Shown here one piece after another: positions 43,691 to 55,259 of a stretch of 64,000 nt of DNA. The notes below the pieces were generated by a model. The model searched no databases. It had not been told where the DNA came from and saw nothing but the letters and a program-made list of their open reading frames with translations. Numbering within the stretch: position 1 is the stretch's first letter; every line of letters starts with the position of its first letter. A program made the position numbers and the translations under genes. Source of the stretch: Sesamum alatum (taxonomy: Eukaryota; Streptophyta; Magnoliopsida; Lamiales; Pedaliaceae); NCBI GenBank assembly GCA_034509735.1, contig JACGWO010000004.1, positions 16,907,395-16,971,394 on the forward strand. The letters run 5' to 3'.

Positions 43691-43894
43691 GTCGTTTCTC
43701 GTTTTTCCATTCAATTTTTCACCCCGTTTCCCAAGAAAAACAGAAAAATACCAACATTCAGAAATTCACACAAATTAAAAGCAATAAAACCGACATGCTT
43801 AAAATCAAGAACAATCAAGATTTAATATAAAACATGCCAATATCACGTTTCATGCTTAAAACGCACATTAACCCTAGGCCTATACACCGAACCG

Positions 43895-43907
43895 GGCTCT
43901 GATACCA
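43895..43907 (-). other. primer binding site of element B
   Basis: Minus strand TGGTATCAGAGCC, complementary to initiator Met-tRNA, one base from the 5' LTR. Confidence 0.93.
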
Positions 43908-43908
43908 C

Positions 43909-45818
43909 TGAAAGAAATCGGTGGATCGTCCCGGGAATTGCGCGAATGCAGAAGCGCGATAAAAATAAACATACAAAAATTAAAGCATGCTTTTAATTTA
44001 AAAGAACACGCTCAAGGGGTGTGCCCTTGAGGTTCCCGGGCGTTCGGTGTATCTCATGATCGTAAAGCATGTAAAGAAATTATGGAGGCCATAGAGTTGA
44101 AAATTAAAGAGGGACGAAAAAGTAAAACGAGACCTACCCGTTGTCGTTTTCGTCTTCAACGGCTACTCGCGTTGTTCCCCGTTTTGCACCGAGATCTCGT
44201 TCTTGAGACCCTCCAAATCGTGACACACGATCCACCCACGTATCTTGCACGTCGTGCTAGCAACGAACAAGTGTATAATTTTTTGCAGTGGATGAATCAA
44301 CAACACGTTATCAATTAACGGTATTGATTCATCTAAGTTCTAATGTTCCAAGAACAAAAGAACTAAGAAAAATATTTTCTTGTTTGGAGGCTAGAGGTTT
44401 ATATAGAGGAGGAGTTTAATCCTCTTTAAACTCCAACTCTAAGAGCTCTAATTTGACTAGGATTTTGACCTAGTCAAAGTCCTAGTCAAACTAGTGTTTG
44501 ACCTAGTCAAACGAATCCTAGCCTTCCATCTCCCATTTCCATCTCAACCGTTGATTTTAATTTAATGGAATATTTAAATCCCATTAAATATTCCAAAATG
44601 CTAAAGAATAAATATAATATAATAAATAAATATTAATATTTATTCTAAGCCCATTAAATCAACCCTTAAATAAATCCTATTTATTAATTTAATTCCCTTT
44701 ATCAAATATAAGGAATTAATTTCTCCAAGAAAATATAGGACCCGATTAAATCTAATTTAATCATTCCTTTACTCCAATATTTAATCCCAAATTAAATATT
44801 AAGTGTGTGTGGATAGTGTGTGACTCTTTAGGTTCACTATTCAGCTAGACTTGGTCGGATTCCTAGAATCCGCCCGTTACCATGGGTGGCCATCTAGCAA
44901 CGGTCCATGGCACTAGAGACTAGGTGAAATATTCGGGGATGAACATTTAGGCTCTAACAGTACACTTGTCCTTCTATCTTCGGTCTCATCACTTAGGGTC
45001 TAGGGCACGGAAAATGCAGGTACCCATTTTGTACCTAAGTGTCGGTCTGTCCTTACTAAACGCCGCAAGGGAAACCTTTCCCTTCTGTTCAGTTACTGTG
45101 GCCACAGATTTTAGGGACAAGAAACAGAGCATACATGAGACTCAACTGTCAATACCTCTTGAAAGGAGACAGATCCTTTCTTGGAAACTACTGTCACTTT
45201 GTACACACGAGCTGCACTAGACATGGCTTATGACTACTCAAGAGTATTTTGGCAATCTCTGACCATATCTAAGATACAGACCTGATGCACAGGTAAACTC
45301 AGCAGTTCCTCAAGTCAAAGGACGTGGCCTGTACCGTTGGAACCGGGAATACACGTCATACCTTGCTGACCATACTCAAGGTCCTCCGTAAGACGGTTCC
45401 CGCGAGTCACCTCAGTCAGCTGCTTCCTAGCATGCTGACCCACTACCACTGCTTAGACGACCTTCGTCACCCGTCGATGAAATACGACAGCAGATGCTTA
45501 GTGCAAGTCTCAAAGGGAATCCCGGTACCCATCTTCGGGATTCCTTGTCTTGGAGATTTCCGGACTGATTCGGTGAGACTGATTTCATGGACCTACCTCC
45601 AAGCGTAGTCCCAGTCCCCGAAATCGTTTCTCAGTCCGTGGGCTTTGTTTGCGTAGTGAACAGAAATGTAAACGCAGATAAGTGAACGTAAACAAAGTAT
45701 TTCCATATGAATTTTCACTTCTTTATTCATAAATGGTTTTATCAAATACCAAAAAATTGTCTAGACATAGGTTACATATTCCTGCCAAAATTGGCTTACA
45801 TGGTCACCTATTCTAACA
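43909..45818 (-). repeat. 5' LTR of element B (with 86-bp deletion)
   Basis: 1910 bp. Matches the 3' LTR closely except for loss of about 86 bases next to the TATA box: the break is at a TTGTT direct repeat near 44380. TATATAAA is kept (44398-44405, minus strand). U5 inverted repeat at 44011-44031; palindrome CTGTGGCCACAG at 45096-45107. Confidence 0.95.
44398..44405 (-). promoter_or_regulatory. TATA box of element B 5' LTR
   Basis: TATATAAA on the sense strand. The sequence about 15-100 bases downstream, including the expected start site, is deleted in this copy but present in the 3' LTR and in the solo LTR (TATATAAA at 50029-50036). Confidence 0.65.
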
Positions 45819-46436
45819 GGCTTTTAGTTGACAGTGAACTAAAAGCACACTTTAGGGCCTTTAATCTTTTTTTTTTGGTTAACCTACTTTAAGGCCTTCA
45901 ACTTTAAGGTAAAAGCTATTAATTATAAGAAGAAAACTGACGGCTGCTAGTAACCCACTTTTGTTAACCTATTTTAAAAACTGACGGCTGTTATTAACTA
46001 TACCACCATAAGATGGAAAAATTGAACCAAAAGTCATTATCTTCTTGCACAAGCCAATTAATTGTTGTGGCTTAAATAAAATAAAAGTAAAAAAAACCTC
46101 AGGGTTGCTTTACAGCCACGACTCACGAGAGGAAAAATTGAAGCCAAATTCCTAAAGTTATTGTCTTCTTCCTCATAGTCATGGAGAGTCACGAGCAGCT
46201 GCTGTGCAAGGAAAATAAAATCCACAACTTCTCTTATCAAAAAGTTTGGTCCATATTTTGATTTCTTAACACCAAGTTATAATTCTTCCCAAAATTTCTA
46301 TTACTTTTATCTTTATGTTTACTTTATATTATTTTATCCAAGTCTCTCAGAACAAATAAACAAGCTTAGATATAAAAATTAATTACAAAATTTATGATTA
46401 TAATGTATATAAATATAGGTTTTAATTTTTCAGGGA

Positions 46437-48440
46437 TGGATAAATTGATTAAGAGACTGCGAAACTTAGTGGAATTTTCTGCTACAATGCCTGTAGAAGC
46501 AACACCGAATGTGGAATAAAAAAATACATATTTCTAGTTCATCTAAAAGTACCATTACACACGAAAAGTTGTGATGAGTTTAATTCACATGATATTGTTG
46601 TTGATCCTGGTCTTCGAAAACCAATTGATGAGATTGATGTTGCAATTAGAGAGAAGTTTAGGAGAGAGTATTTGCTAAAAGTTGCTTGTTAACCAGCTGA
46701 ACAAAATTTTCCTAAAAACCAATATGAAAACAAATGGAGGGAATTAGAGCTGCGTGGTTCGAAACTAATGATTGGTTGGAGTATAATGTAGCAAAAGATG
46801 CAGCATTTGCTTGTATTGTTATCTTTCACACAACCAAGAAAAAGTGCAAAACATGGGGGTGATGCTTTCTCAAAGATTGGCTTTGGCCATTGGAAGAGGG
46901 CAATCAGTGCCTTTAAAGAACGTGTTGGTGGGGTTGGTAGTGCTCACAATTGTGCAAGGCGATAAGTAGAGGATTTTATGAAACAAAGGCTAGAGTATAT
47001 CTCATGTATTTTCATCTCATGATCGAAAGACGAAGGAAGCTTATTGAACTCGAATTACAACTATTTTACATGTTGTGAGACTTTTGTTAATTAATGCAAT
47101 GTCTTGCTTTTTGTGGTCATGATGAGTCGGTTACCTCCAAAAATAGGAGAAATTTTCTAGAAGATACCTAGTATGAGAAGAGGGTTGATAGTGTTGAGAG
47201 TGTGCTTAATAAAAATGCACCCGGAAATAATCAAATGACTTCTACACAGATACAAAATATTTTTGTGAGAGCTTGTGCAGTAGAGACGACGTCAAATATT
47301 ATTAGCAAGATGGGAGATAGTTATTTTTCTCTTCTTGTTGACAAGTCTCACGATAAATCAATAAAAGAGAAGATGGCAGTGATTGTAAGGTTTTTGAATA
47401 AAAAGGGACAAGTCATTAAAAGATTTCTTGGTGTTGAACATGTTGGCAATACTTCAGCTCCTTCTCTAAAAGCAGCTATAGATAGTATGTTTGCTCGTTA
47501 TGATTTATCTATTTCTAGATTAAGAGGTCAAGGATATGATAGTGCATCAAATATGAGTGGCCAATTTGATGGTTTGAAGACACTAATTCAGAAGGAAAAT
47601 TGATCTGCCTTTTACATCCATTGCTTTGCCCACCAGTGACAATTGGTGGTTGTTTCTATTGCAAAAACTTGGTTGTTTGTGATTTTTTCAACTATATTAG
47701 TACAATTGTGAATGTTGCGGGTACTTCACGTAAAAGAAGAGATGCACTGCTTCAAAATCAACAAGAAGATTGTAGATAAATTAGAAAAAGGTGAGATATT
47801 TTCAGGATGAGGCAGACATCAAGAGACCACTATTGCTAGACAAGGTGATATTAGGGTTCTCATCATATAACTCTAGTTTGTCTCCCTAGTACGTGGGATT
47901 TAGTGTTGGTGATATTGAAATGTGTCTGTAATGATGAAAATATTTTGGAAAAAAAAGAGGAACAACATCAGGCTTTGCTAAATTCGAACGTGACATGGTC
48001 ATTCGTCTTGTTGAGATTTATTCTGATGATTTCTCTTCTTGTGATATTATTTTATTGAAAGTCTAGCTCGAAACATATATTTTCGATATGGGGTGAAGTT
48101 AGTTTTCAAGTTGTCATAATCTTTCAAGTCTTACTGTCAAGATGGTTGAAACTAGAAAACATGTGATATTTCTGTTTGTGTATCGCCTTATTGAGTTGGC
48201 GTTGATATTACTAGTGGCAACAACATTTGTAGAAAGAGCGTTTTCAACAATGAATATTGTCAAAATTGAATTGTGAAATAAGATAGGTTATGAATGGTTG
48301 AACGGCATGATGATTTGTTATATTGAGCGGGAGATATTTGCTGATATCAATGATGAGGTGATTTTGCAGTATTTCCAAAATATGCAAACTCGTAGATTTC
48401 AACTTGCCCCTCATTGTCAGAGTAATAGTGATAGGAATTA
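46437..48440 (+). pseudogene. hAT transposase, copy 2
   Basis: Same gene as 16186-18617. Readable pieces are VVDPGLRKPIDEIDVAIR (about 46600), the zinc-finger region around 46780-46850, and the longest open frame 47202-47603 with GDSYFSLLVDKSHDKS, IVRFLNKKGQVIKRFLGVEH and RGQGYDSASNMSGQFDGLK. The HAT block ERAFSTMNIVK-like follows near 48235-48260. Here the residue after the first catalytic Asp motif has changed (DES to DKS). About 430 bp present in copy 1 (17721-18149) are missing at about 47975, joined at a CTT microhomology. Confidence 0.85.
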
Positions 48441-48628
48441 GTTGTACTTATATGATGATATGTATTTACCTATGACGAATAATAGTAATTTAATTTTTTG
48501 GATGAACTTGCAATGACCGTTAACTTTTCACAAGGCTAAGCCAATTTCTGGCTTCGCCCCAGCATGCATTATTCAAAAAAATAAAGGCCTAGTAGGCCCG
48601 ACATAGGACCAGGTAGTCTTGTGCATTG

Positions 48629-50618
48629 TGTTAGAATAGGTGACCATGTAAGCCAATTTTGGCAGGAATATGTAACCTATGTCTAGACAATTCTTTGGTA
48701 TTTGATAAAACATTTATGAATAAAGAAGTGAAAATTCATATGGCAATACTTTGTTTACGTTCACTTATCTGTATTTACATTTCTGTTCACTACGCAAACA
48801 AAGCCCACAGACTGAGTAACGATTTCGGGGACTGGGACTACGCTTGGAGGTAGGTCCATGAAATCAGTCTCGCCGAATCAGTCCGGAAATCTCCAAGTCA
48901 AGGAATCCCGAAAATGGGTACCGGGATTCCCTCTGAGACTTGCACTAAGCATCTGCTGTCGTATTTCATCGACGGGTGACGAAGGTCGTCTAAGCAGTGT
49001 TAGTGGGTCAGCGTGCTAGGGAGCAGCTGACTGAGGTGACTCGCGGGAACCGTCTTACGGAGGACCTTGAGTATGGTCAGCAAGGTATGACGTGTATTCC
49101 CGGTTCCAACAGTACAGGCCAAGTTCTTTGACTTGAAGAACTGCTGAGTTTACCTGTGCATCAGATCTGTATCTTAGATATGGTGAGAGATTGCCAAAAT
49201 ACTCTTGAGTAGTCATAAGCCATGTCTAGTGCAGCTCGGGTGTACAAAGTGACAGCAGTTTCCAAGAAAGGATCTGTCTCCTGTCAAAAGGTGTTGACAG
49301 TTGAGTCTCATGTATGCTCTGTGTCTTGTCCCTGAAATCTGTGGCCACAGTAACTGAACAGAAGGGAAAGGTTTCCGGCGTTTAGTAAGGACAGACCGAC
49401 ACTTAGGTCCAAAATGGGTACCTGCTTTTTCCGTGCCCTAGACTCTAAGTGATGAGACCGAAGACAGAAGGACAAGTGTACTGTTAGAGCCTAAATGTTC
49501 ATCCCCGAATATTTCACCTAGTCTCTAGTGCCATGGACCGTTGCTAGATGGCCACCCATGGTAACGGACGGATTCTAGGAATCCGACCAAGTCTAGCTGA
49601 ATGGTGAACCTAAAGAGTCACACACTATCCACACACACTTAGTATTTAATTTGGAATTAAATATTGGAGTAAAGAAATGATTAAATTAGATTTAATCGGG
49701 TCCTATATTTTCTTGGAGAAATTAATTCCTTTTATTTGATAAAGGGAATTAAATTAATAAATAGGATTTATTAAAAGGGTTGATTTAATGGGCTTAGAAT
49801 AAATATAATATTTATTTATATTTGTTCTTTTAGCCTTTTGGAATATTTAATAGGATTTAAATATTTCATTAAATTAAAATCAACGGTTGAGATGGAAAGG
49901 GGAGATGGAAGGCTAGGATTCATTTGACTAGGTCAAACACTAGTTTGACTAGGACTTTGACTAGGTCAAAATCCTAGTCAAATTAGGTTACTTAGAGTTT
50001 GAGTTTAAAGAGGATTAAACTCTTCCTCTATATAAACCTTTAGCTTCCAACATTTGTGAGATTGATGATTCTTGAAAACACACACAACACACACTCTCCC
50101 CTTCCTCCTACCTCTCGTCCGCCCCTCTCTCTTTCTCCAACAAGAAAGTATTTTTTCTTAGTTCTTTTTGTTCTTGGAACATCAAGAACTTAGACGAATC
50201 AATACCGTTAATTGATAACGTGTTATTGATTCGTCTACTCCAAAAATAATACTTGTTCGTTGCTAGCACGACTTGCAAGAATACGTGGGTGGATCGTGTG
50301 TCACGATTTGGAGGATCTCAAGAACGAGGTCTTGGTGCAAAACGGGGAACAACGCGAGTAGCAGTTGAAGACGAAAACGACAACGGGTAGGTCTCGTTTA
50401 AGATTTTCGTCCCTCTTTAATTCTTTCAACTCTATGGCCTCCATGATTTCTTTATTTGTTTTATGATCATGAGATACACCGAACGCCCGGGAACCTCAAG
50501 GGCACACCCCTTGAGCGTGTTCTTTAAATTAAAAGCATGCCTTTTATTTTAATATGTTTATTTTTACCGCGCTTCCGCATTCGCGCAATTCCCGGGACGA
50601 TCCACCGGATTTCGTTCA
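48629..50618 (+). mobile_element. solo LTR of copia family B, opposite orientation
   Basis: 1990 bp starting TGTTAGAATAGGTGACC and ending GATTTCGTTCA, with a perfect target duplication CATTG at 48624-48628 and 50619-50623. It has TATATAAA at 50029-50036, the U5 inverted repeat at 50495-50515 and CTGTGGCCACAG at 49339-49350. It reads in the plus sense, opposite to element B, and is more diverged than the LTR pair of element B. No internal sequence remains. Confidence 0.95.
50029..50036 (+). promoter_or_regulatory. TATA box of the family B solo LTR
   Basis: TATATAAA preceded by CTTCCTC. A start about 30 bases downstream would give R-U5 of roughly 555 bases. The downstream sequence lost in element B's 5' LTR is intact here. 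Confidence 0.6.
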
Positions 50619-50632
50619 CATTGGGCTGGGTT

Positions 50633-50689
50633 GGTCCTAGGTATCAATACTTGGGACCTGCCCGGTCCTAGGTATCAATACTTGGGACC
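50633..50689. repeat. 31-bp tandem duplication in hAT flank
   Basis: GGTCCTAGGTATCAATACTT plus GGGACC occurs at 50633 and again at 50664; copy 1 has one unit near 18814. Confidence 0.85.
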
Positions 50690-50716
50690 GAACCTCGGTC
50701 CCAAGTGGGCCTTGGC

Positions 50717-52680
50717 AGAAAGTGTGGATCGTCTGGGGAGTCACACGACGGAAGTGTGGAAAGCGACAAAACATGTGAAATAAACGGAATTAAAATATGT
50801 TTAAACTGGAAATCCCTTGATTCTCGGAGTTTGGTGTGTCTCATGAATTAAAGAACAACATGCATAATTTCGTGGAGGCCCTAGGGTAAATAAAGAGAAC
50901 AAGAAAATGTAAATCGAACTTACCCTTGTAGTTCTCTTCACCGGCTATACGTGTTTCTGTAGATCTCCACCGCCAAGGCTCTTCTTAGAGCACCTCCAAA
51001 GAACGCCCACACAATCCACTGGAATGCTTAGAACCTTCGTGCTAGCAAAAGATCTAAGAGGAGAGAACAATTGACCAAACATTATGAATTAACGAGATCA
51101 ATTGTTCGTAGTTCTTCCTTGATCGAATCAAGAAGAACTAGAGCACTTTTGGAGAAGAGGGGAGAAGGAGGGACGAGAAAGGGAGAGGAGATGGCAACTA
51201 TTTTGTGTGAAAAGCTGGTCCTGTGTGCATGTGTGTGTATTTTGAGTATTTATGTGACTAAGTCACATAACCTACTCAAACTCCTCCAAGGAGACACACT
51301 ACTAGAAACTACTCGGGATTGACCTAGTCAAATACTCTTCTAGGATTAATCTTGGCGATCTATCTCATACTCTGCATGATCGAATCTCATCCATCCATTC
51401 TTGATGGGCTTTATACCGGACTCATTTAAATCTAATTCAAATAGCCCTAAGATCCAATGGACTATGTATTAAAATTCAATTTAATACTTAAGCCTATTTA
51501 AATAATTCCATCCTTTTAGTCTAATTAAAAGGAAAAGCCCAACATCTTAAATTCATAAATCTAATTTATGAATTAAGCACGATTAATCTAATTAATCGAT
51601 GACAGCTTGACACTCCAAGAGATTAATTTAATCCAATTGTGTGTGACTCTTTTAGGTTCACCCTGAGCTAAACTTGGGCCAATTCCTAATTATCCCATAA
51701 CCAAAATTCGTCAGTTACCATGGGTGACCGTCTAGCAACGGTCCATTGCACTAGAGACTAGGTGAAAATACGGCGTGAACATTTAGGCTCCCGAATGCAT
51801 ACCAGTATGGTTCTTCCATCCACTATCTCCCGACCATAGTCTAGGGCATGAAATTGGGCGTCGGTTCCATCCTTGACTAGGCAGCCATAAATAAGGCTCG
51901 AGACCTTCATTTACCCCACTGATACGTCATGGGGATCCCATCCCACTGTTCAGTCACTGTGGCCACAGATGCTAAGGAAAAACAAGTCTTAGAGTGTATG
52001 GGAGACACTACTTTCATATCACTTACAAGAGACGGATTCTTTCTTGAAACAGACTATCCTCACTACACATTCTGACTACACTAGATAGAGGTTATAACAA
52101 CCATGTCTTTCGACACAGTTGCTTTTGTCCAAACCTAAGACACAGGCATCGTATGCATGTGACTGTTGTGGTTCCTCAAGTTTGAAGAGTAATCTCGTAC
52201 TATCGGAGCCGGGAATCCCAGTGATACTAACCAAGCCCCTGCAGGCTTCTATATGACGATTCCGACGAGTCACCTCAGTTAGCTGACTGCCGAGCCGGCC
52301 AACCCACTAAGATTGCATGGACGACCTACGTCTCCTGCCAATGAAACACAGTTGCAATCTTTAGTGCAAGTCTCCCTCGGACCCTCGATACCTAATCTCG
52401 AGGTCCTCGACTTGAAGCGTTTCAAACCGATCTATGGAAGCTAGCTTCATAACTGCCAACCTATGTGTTGTCTAGCTTCTTGGATTCACAAATCCAGTCT
52501 GTGGGTTTTGTTGTGCAGTTAACAGTAATGAACGAAATAGAACTGAACACAACAAAGTACGAGTTTCCATGAAATGAATATCACTTTTATCCAATACGTA
52601 AATATCATATTACATCAAAATTGTTAGAAACTGGTTACAAAAGCTCAATCTAATTTGCTTCACGGTCACCTATTCTAACA
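50717..52680 (-). repeat. 3' LTR of element C (copy 2)
   Basis: 1964 bp, homologous to 18867-20832. Palindrome CTGTGGCCACAG at 51957-51968. Ends TATTCTAACA before a decayed polypurine tract. Confidence 0.92.
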
Positions 52681-52700
52681 ATCTTTCAATTGACCTAAAG

Positions 52701-53036
52701 TCAATCACTCATATGCCTCAAACCCGTCTTCCTAAGATGCTGAGCATGAGCGACCTGTGACATGGGCTTAGTAAGTGGATCTGTTGTATTTTCTGCTGAG
52801 CTGACTCGTCTACTGAACGTCACTTCTTCCCACCATCTCCTTGAGCAGGTGGTAGCGTCTACAAATAGGTTTGGACCGGTGATAAGATCTCGGTTCTTCG
52901 CTTGCGCTATAGCCCCGTTGTTATCACAGAAGATAACTACTGGCTCTGTAATGCTAGACACCACACCCAACTCTTGGATGTAGTTTTTCATACAAAATGC
53001 TTCCTAGCAACTTCTGAAGCTACTATGTATTCAACT
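52701..53036 (-). pseudogene. element C RNase H
   Basis: The open frame 52701-52991 reads NYIQELGVVSSITEPVVIFC and DNNGAIAQAK, then frame-damaged sequence, then SAENTTDPLTKPMSQVAHAQ at the C-terminus. It is close to element B RNase H. Upstream, the AEY block is truncated (about 53000-53040). Confidence 0.85.
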
Positions 53037-53578
53037 TTAATACATATCCCGATTGAGACTTGGCATCGTCGTTGTCCGACTGAAAGTTAGCATCGCTAAA
53101 GCCTTCCAATATCAACTCTCTGCCATCATAGACCAAGAACATATATTTAATCCTTCTAAGGTACTTAAGAATGGTCTTTACTCTACTCCAGTATGCCTCA
53201 CCAGCGCAGGCGTGATATCTGCTCGTTATACTCAAAGTGTAAGCGACATCAGGCCTCGTACACTGTACGACATATTGGATGCTGCCTATGGCAGAGGCAT
53301 AGAGGATGTCCTTCATCCTTTTAAGTTCCTCATCAGTCTTGGGAGACTGCTTCTTGGATAACTCAACCCAATGCCTCATGGGAAGGAAACCTCGTTTGGA
53401 GTTATCTATCTTGAATCTTTGCAAGACTTTCCCAACATACATGTTTTAGGTCATTCCCAACATCATTCTAGATCTATCCCTGGAGATATTGATGCCAAAG
53501 ATGTAGGAAGCTTCACCCAAATCCTTCATGGAGAATTGAGTAGACAATCATGCTTTTGTGTCACCTAGCATCCTGACA
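53023..53578 (-). pseudogene. element C reverse transcriptase, C-terminal half
   Basis: The open frame 53023-53442 gives RGFLPMRHWVELSKKQSPKT, ASAIGSIQYVVQCTRPDVAY and LVYDGRELILEGFSDANFQS. Weak code continues to 53578 (FSMKDLGEASYI-like), where the sequence breaks just before the YVDD catalytic motif would be met and joins a family A LTR fragment. The catalytic part is therefore missing. Confidence 0.87.
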
Positions 53579-53580
53579 TC

Positions 53581-54045
53581 TTTTCCTTCACTTTGTTGCT
53601 TCATTGATCTAGGATCAATTGAAAAACAAAGCTAGATCAAGAAGGATACACTAATACGATAGTGAAATCATTCTTTTGATCTCATCTTTCTAGCAAGAAA
53701 AACGTGACTTCTCCTAGTGTGGTGTGGATACCGTTTGAGGATTCATATATATGAATCTCGGTGAACGCATAGCATTTGGAAGAGAGGAACAATGCTAGTA
53801 GCGGTGCATCAAACACAACTACAGAGTAACATGGTTTATCCGTATGTAGTTTTCTTTCATTATTCTCTACGTGCTCTTTGTGATATACTTTCCTTTATGT
53901 TATCATATCCTACATTGAACACCCGGTTGAGCATTCGAGGGTACACCCCTTGGAACGTTTTATTGTAACATGCATTTTAAATACCGTTAAATTCCGCATT
54001 TTACTTGTTTCTGCTCACACTCGCCGAGCGGATCCATGTCCTTCA
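53581..54045 (+). mobile_element. family A LTR 3'-terminal fragment inside element C
   Basis: Inverted relative to the other family A LTRs. On the plus strand it runs from CACTTTGTTGCTTCATTGAT to the intact LTR edge GGATCCATGTCCTTCA (54045), about 465 bp of R-U5. An intact edge on the right and a ragged one on the left indicate a family A insertion in plus sense, followed by a deletion that removed the rest of it along with the middle of element C. Confidence 0.82.
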
Positions 54046-54049
54046 ATTT

Positions 54050-54780
54050 GCACTCGACTGTGTCTGCGAACCAACCTTTTCTTTTTCCTTCCTTTTCCCA
54101 ACTTTGGCAACGGGAGCACTCTGAGCGCTTGCAGTAGCTGTGACGGCTTTCCCCTTATCCTTCTTCCTCCTCTAGTGTCTTGCCCTCTTGCCTTTCGCCT
54201 GAGAAGTTGAAGCCTCTCCTATCAATACCGACGACACAGAGTTTTTGGTCGTTGCCTCGTATTAGACCAGCATACTTACCAACTCATGAATGCCTTTTTC
54301 AAGCGCATTCATGTTGTAGTTAATAATACATGGGTTAAAAGATGGAGAAAGTGACTGCAGGATCACATCAATGTACGTCTCGTTATCGAGCCCTTATTTG
54401 AGGTCCTCGAGCTTTTCCACAAAGGTAAGCATCTTGACCCCACGCTCATGTACAGAGGATCCTTCGGCCATCCTGGTTTCAAAAAATGCCTTCATTGCAA
54501 TATACCTAATATGCCATTCCGGAACTGCATAGTAATCCCTCATACGAATCATTTCAGAGGAAACATCGTCCAGTCTCTCATATTGCTTTTGCATTCATTG
54601 GTAATTGAGGCGAGTATGAGGTTGCGGACCTTGCAATTATCCTCTAGTCATTTCTCGAACATTGATGTGGAAGCCCGTGGAAGCGGCTTGTCCATGACAT
54701 AGCCTTGATTCTCATAATTGAGGACTATCCTCCAATTACGCAACCAGTCATTACAATTGTTTCATCGAATTTGTTTGTCT
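54050..54780 (-). pseudogene. element C gag remnant
   Basis: Broken frames matching family A and B gag. The best piece, 54394-54594, reads QKQYERLDDVSSEMIRMRDY and GSSVHERGVKMLTFVEKLED. A Lys-rich linker near 54100-54200 is present, but the zinc knuckle is lost at the junction with the LTR fragment. The region of the start codon (near 54770) is degraded. Confidence 0.82.
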
Positions 54781-55259
54781 CTCAAGTATGCAAGATAAGG
54801 AATTTGTAGACGTTTTAAATCTACATTTAAAAACAAAACAAATAATCAACAGATGATTATGATATTTAATAACAAGTTAAAGACTCGGAATTTAGTTATT
54901 AACTTATTTCTACGAAAATGCTTCACTCTCAAAATGCCGTTTTTTGAAAATCCCTTCCTAGTGGGCTTGAGGTCCACAAGAGAAATTCTCCATATCCCAT
55001 TTTTACGATTCGCATGAAAAATAACCTTGTGGGAGGTCTTCCATATCATTCTCGTCTAGTGAGCTCCCCCAAGATGTTTTACCTCGCCTCTTCACGTGAT
55101 CCTGAGGACTCCAAGCGAATCATGTTACTCGGCGTTAGACCCAAACTCATCAACCGAATCATAGCACTCACTGTCCCCCCCACGACTCGTCCAACAGGGA
55201 GATAGGAGTGCATTCACTTCATTCACAACAACAATGCAACTTAATTTCAATCCAAAAAA

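Larger units (their letters stand above)
41573..43894 (-). promoter_or_regulatory. element B untranslated leader
   Basis: 2.3 kb between PBS and gag, with the same order of landmarks as element A: two CACGACTCGTG palindromes (41951-41961, 42030-42040), the second inside a hairpin (42020-42053), and upstream a roughly 600-bp GC-rich block (43090-43690). The block contains repeated CAGGC...GCCTG hairpin modules. The long Arg/Ala-rich frame on the minus strand (42967-43710) is a result of the missing A/T stops. Confidence 0.8.
35482..45818 (-). mobile_element. complete Ty1/copia family B element (10.3 kb, defective)
   Basis: LTRs of 1998 bp (left, 3') and 1910 bp (right, 5') start TGAAAGAAATCGG and end TATTCTAACA. 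The perfect target duplication GGCTT lies at 35477-35481 and 45819-45823. On the minus strand the order is PBS (initiator Met-tRNA), a 2.3-kb GC-rich leader, gag, protease, integrase, RT, RNase H and polypurine tract. It is related to family A in protein sequence but has distinct LTRs. Frameshifts in gag, integrase and RT make it non-autonomous. It inserted into the hAT element of copy 2. Confidence 0.96.
35352..48562 (+). mobile_element. hAT transposon, copy 2 (split by element B)
   Basis: The left end CAGGGGCGAAGCCAAGCC at 35352 and the right end near 48562 (inverted: CTGGGGCGAAGCCAGAAAT) are well-matched terminal inverted repeats. Flanks CATGAATT (35344-35351) and CATGCATT (48563-48570) are the same imperfect 8-bp duplication as in copy 1. 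Element B (35482-45818) sits 130 bp inside the left end. Without it the hAT copy is about 2.9 kb, shorter than copy 1 because of the deletion at 47975. Confidence 0.9.
32914..52925. repeat. composite segmental duplication, copy 2 (interrupted by element B and a solo LTR)
   Basis: Collinear with copy 1 (13059-31004) and in the same orientation. Pieces are 32914-35481 (MULE remnant and hAT left end), 45819-48628 (rest of hAT and flank) and 50619-52925 (flank, family C 3' LTR and RNase H). Removing the two insertions with their target duplications restores the same order as copy 1. Compared with copy 1 it lacks about 430 bp of the hAT coding region. The family C element continues beyond 52925 here but is cut off in copy 1. 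Confidence 0.85.

Noticed and set aside
42967..43710. 247-codon Arg/Ala-rich frame (and overlapping frames) in the GC-rich leader of element B
   Set aside because: All frames on both strands are open here because AT-containing stops are rare in CG-repeat sequence. The predicted proteins are low-complexity and not conserved in frame between elements A, B and C.
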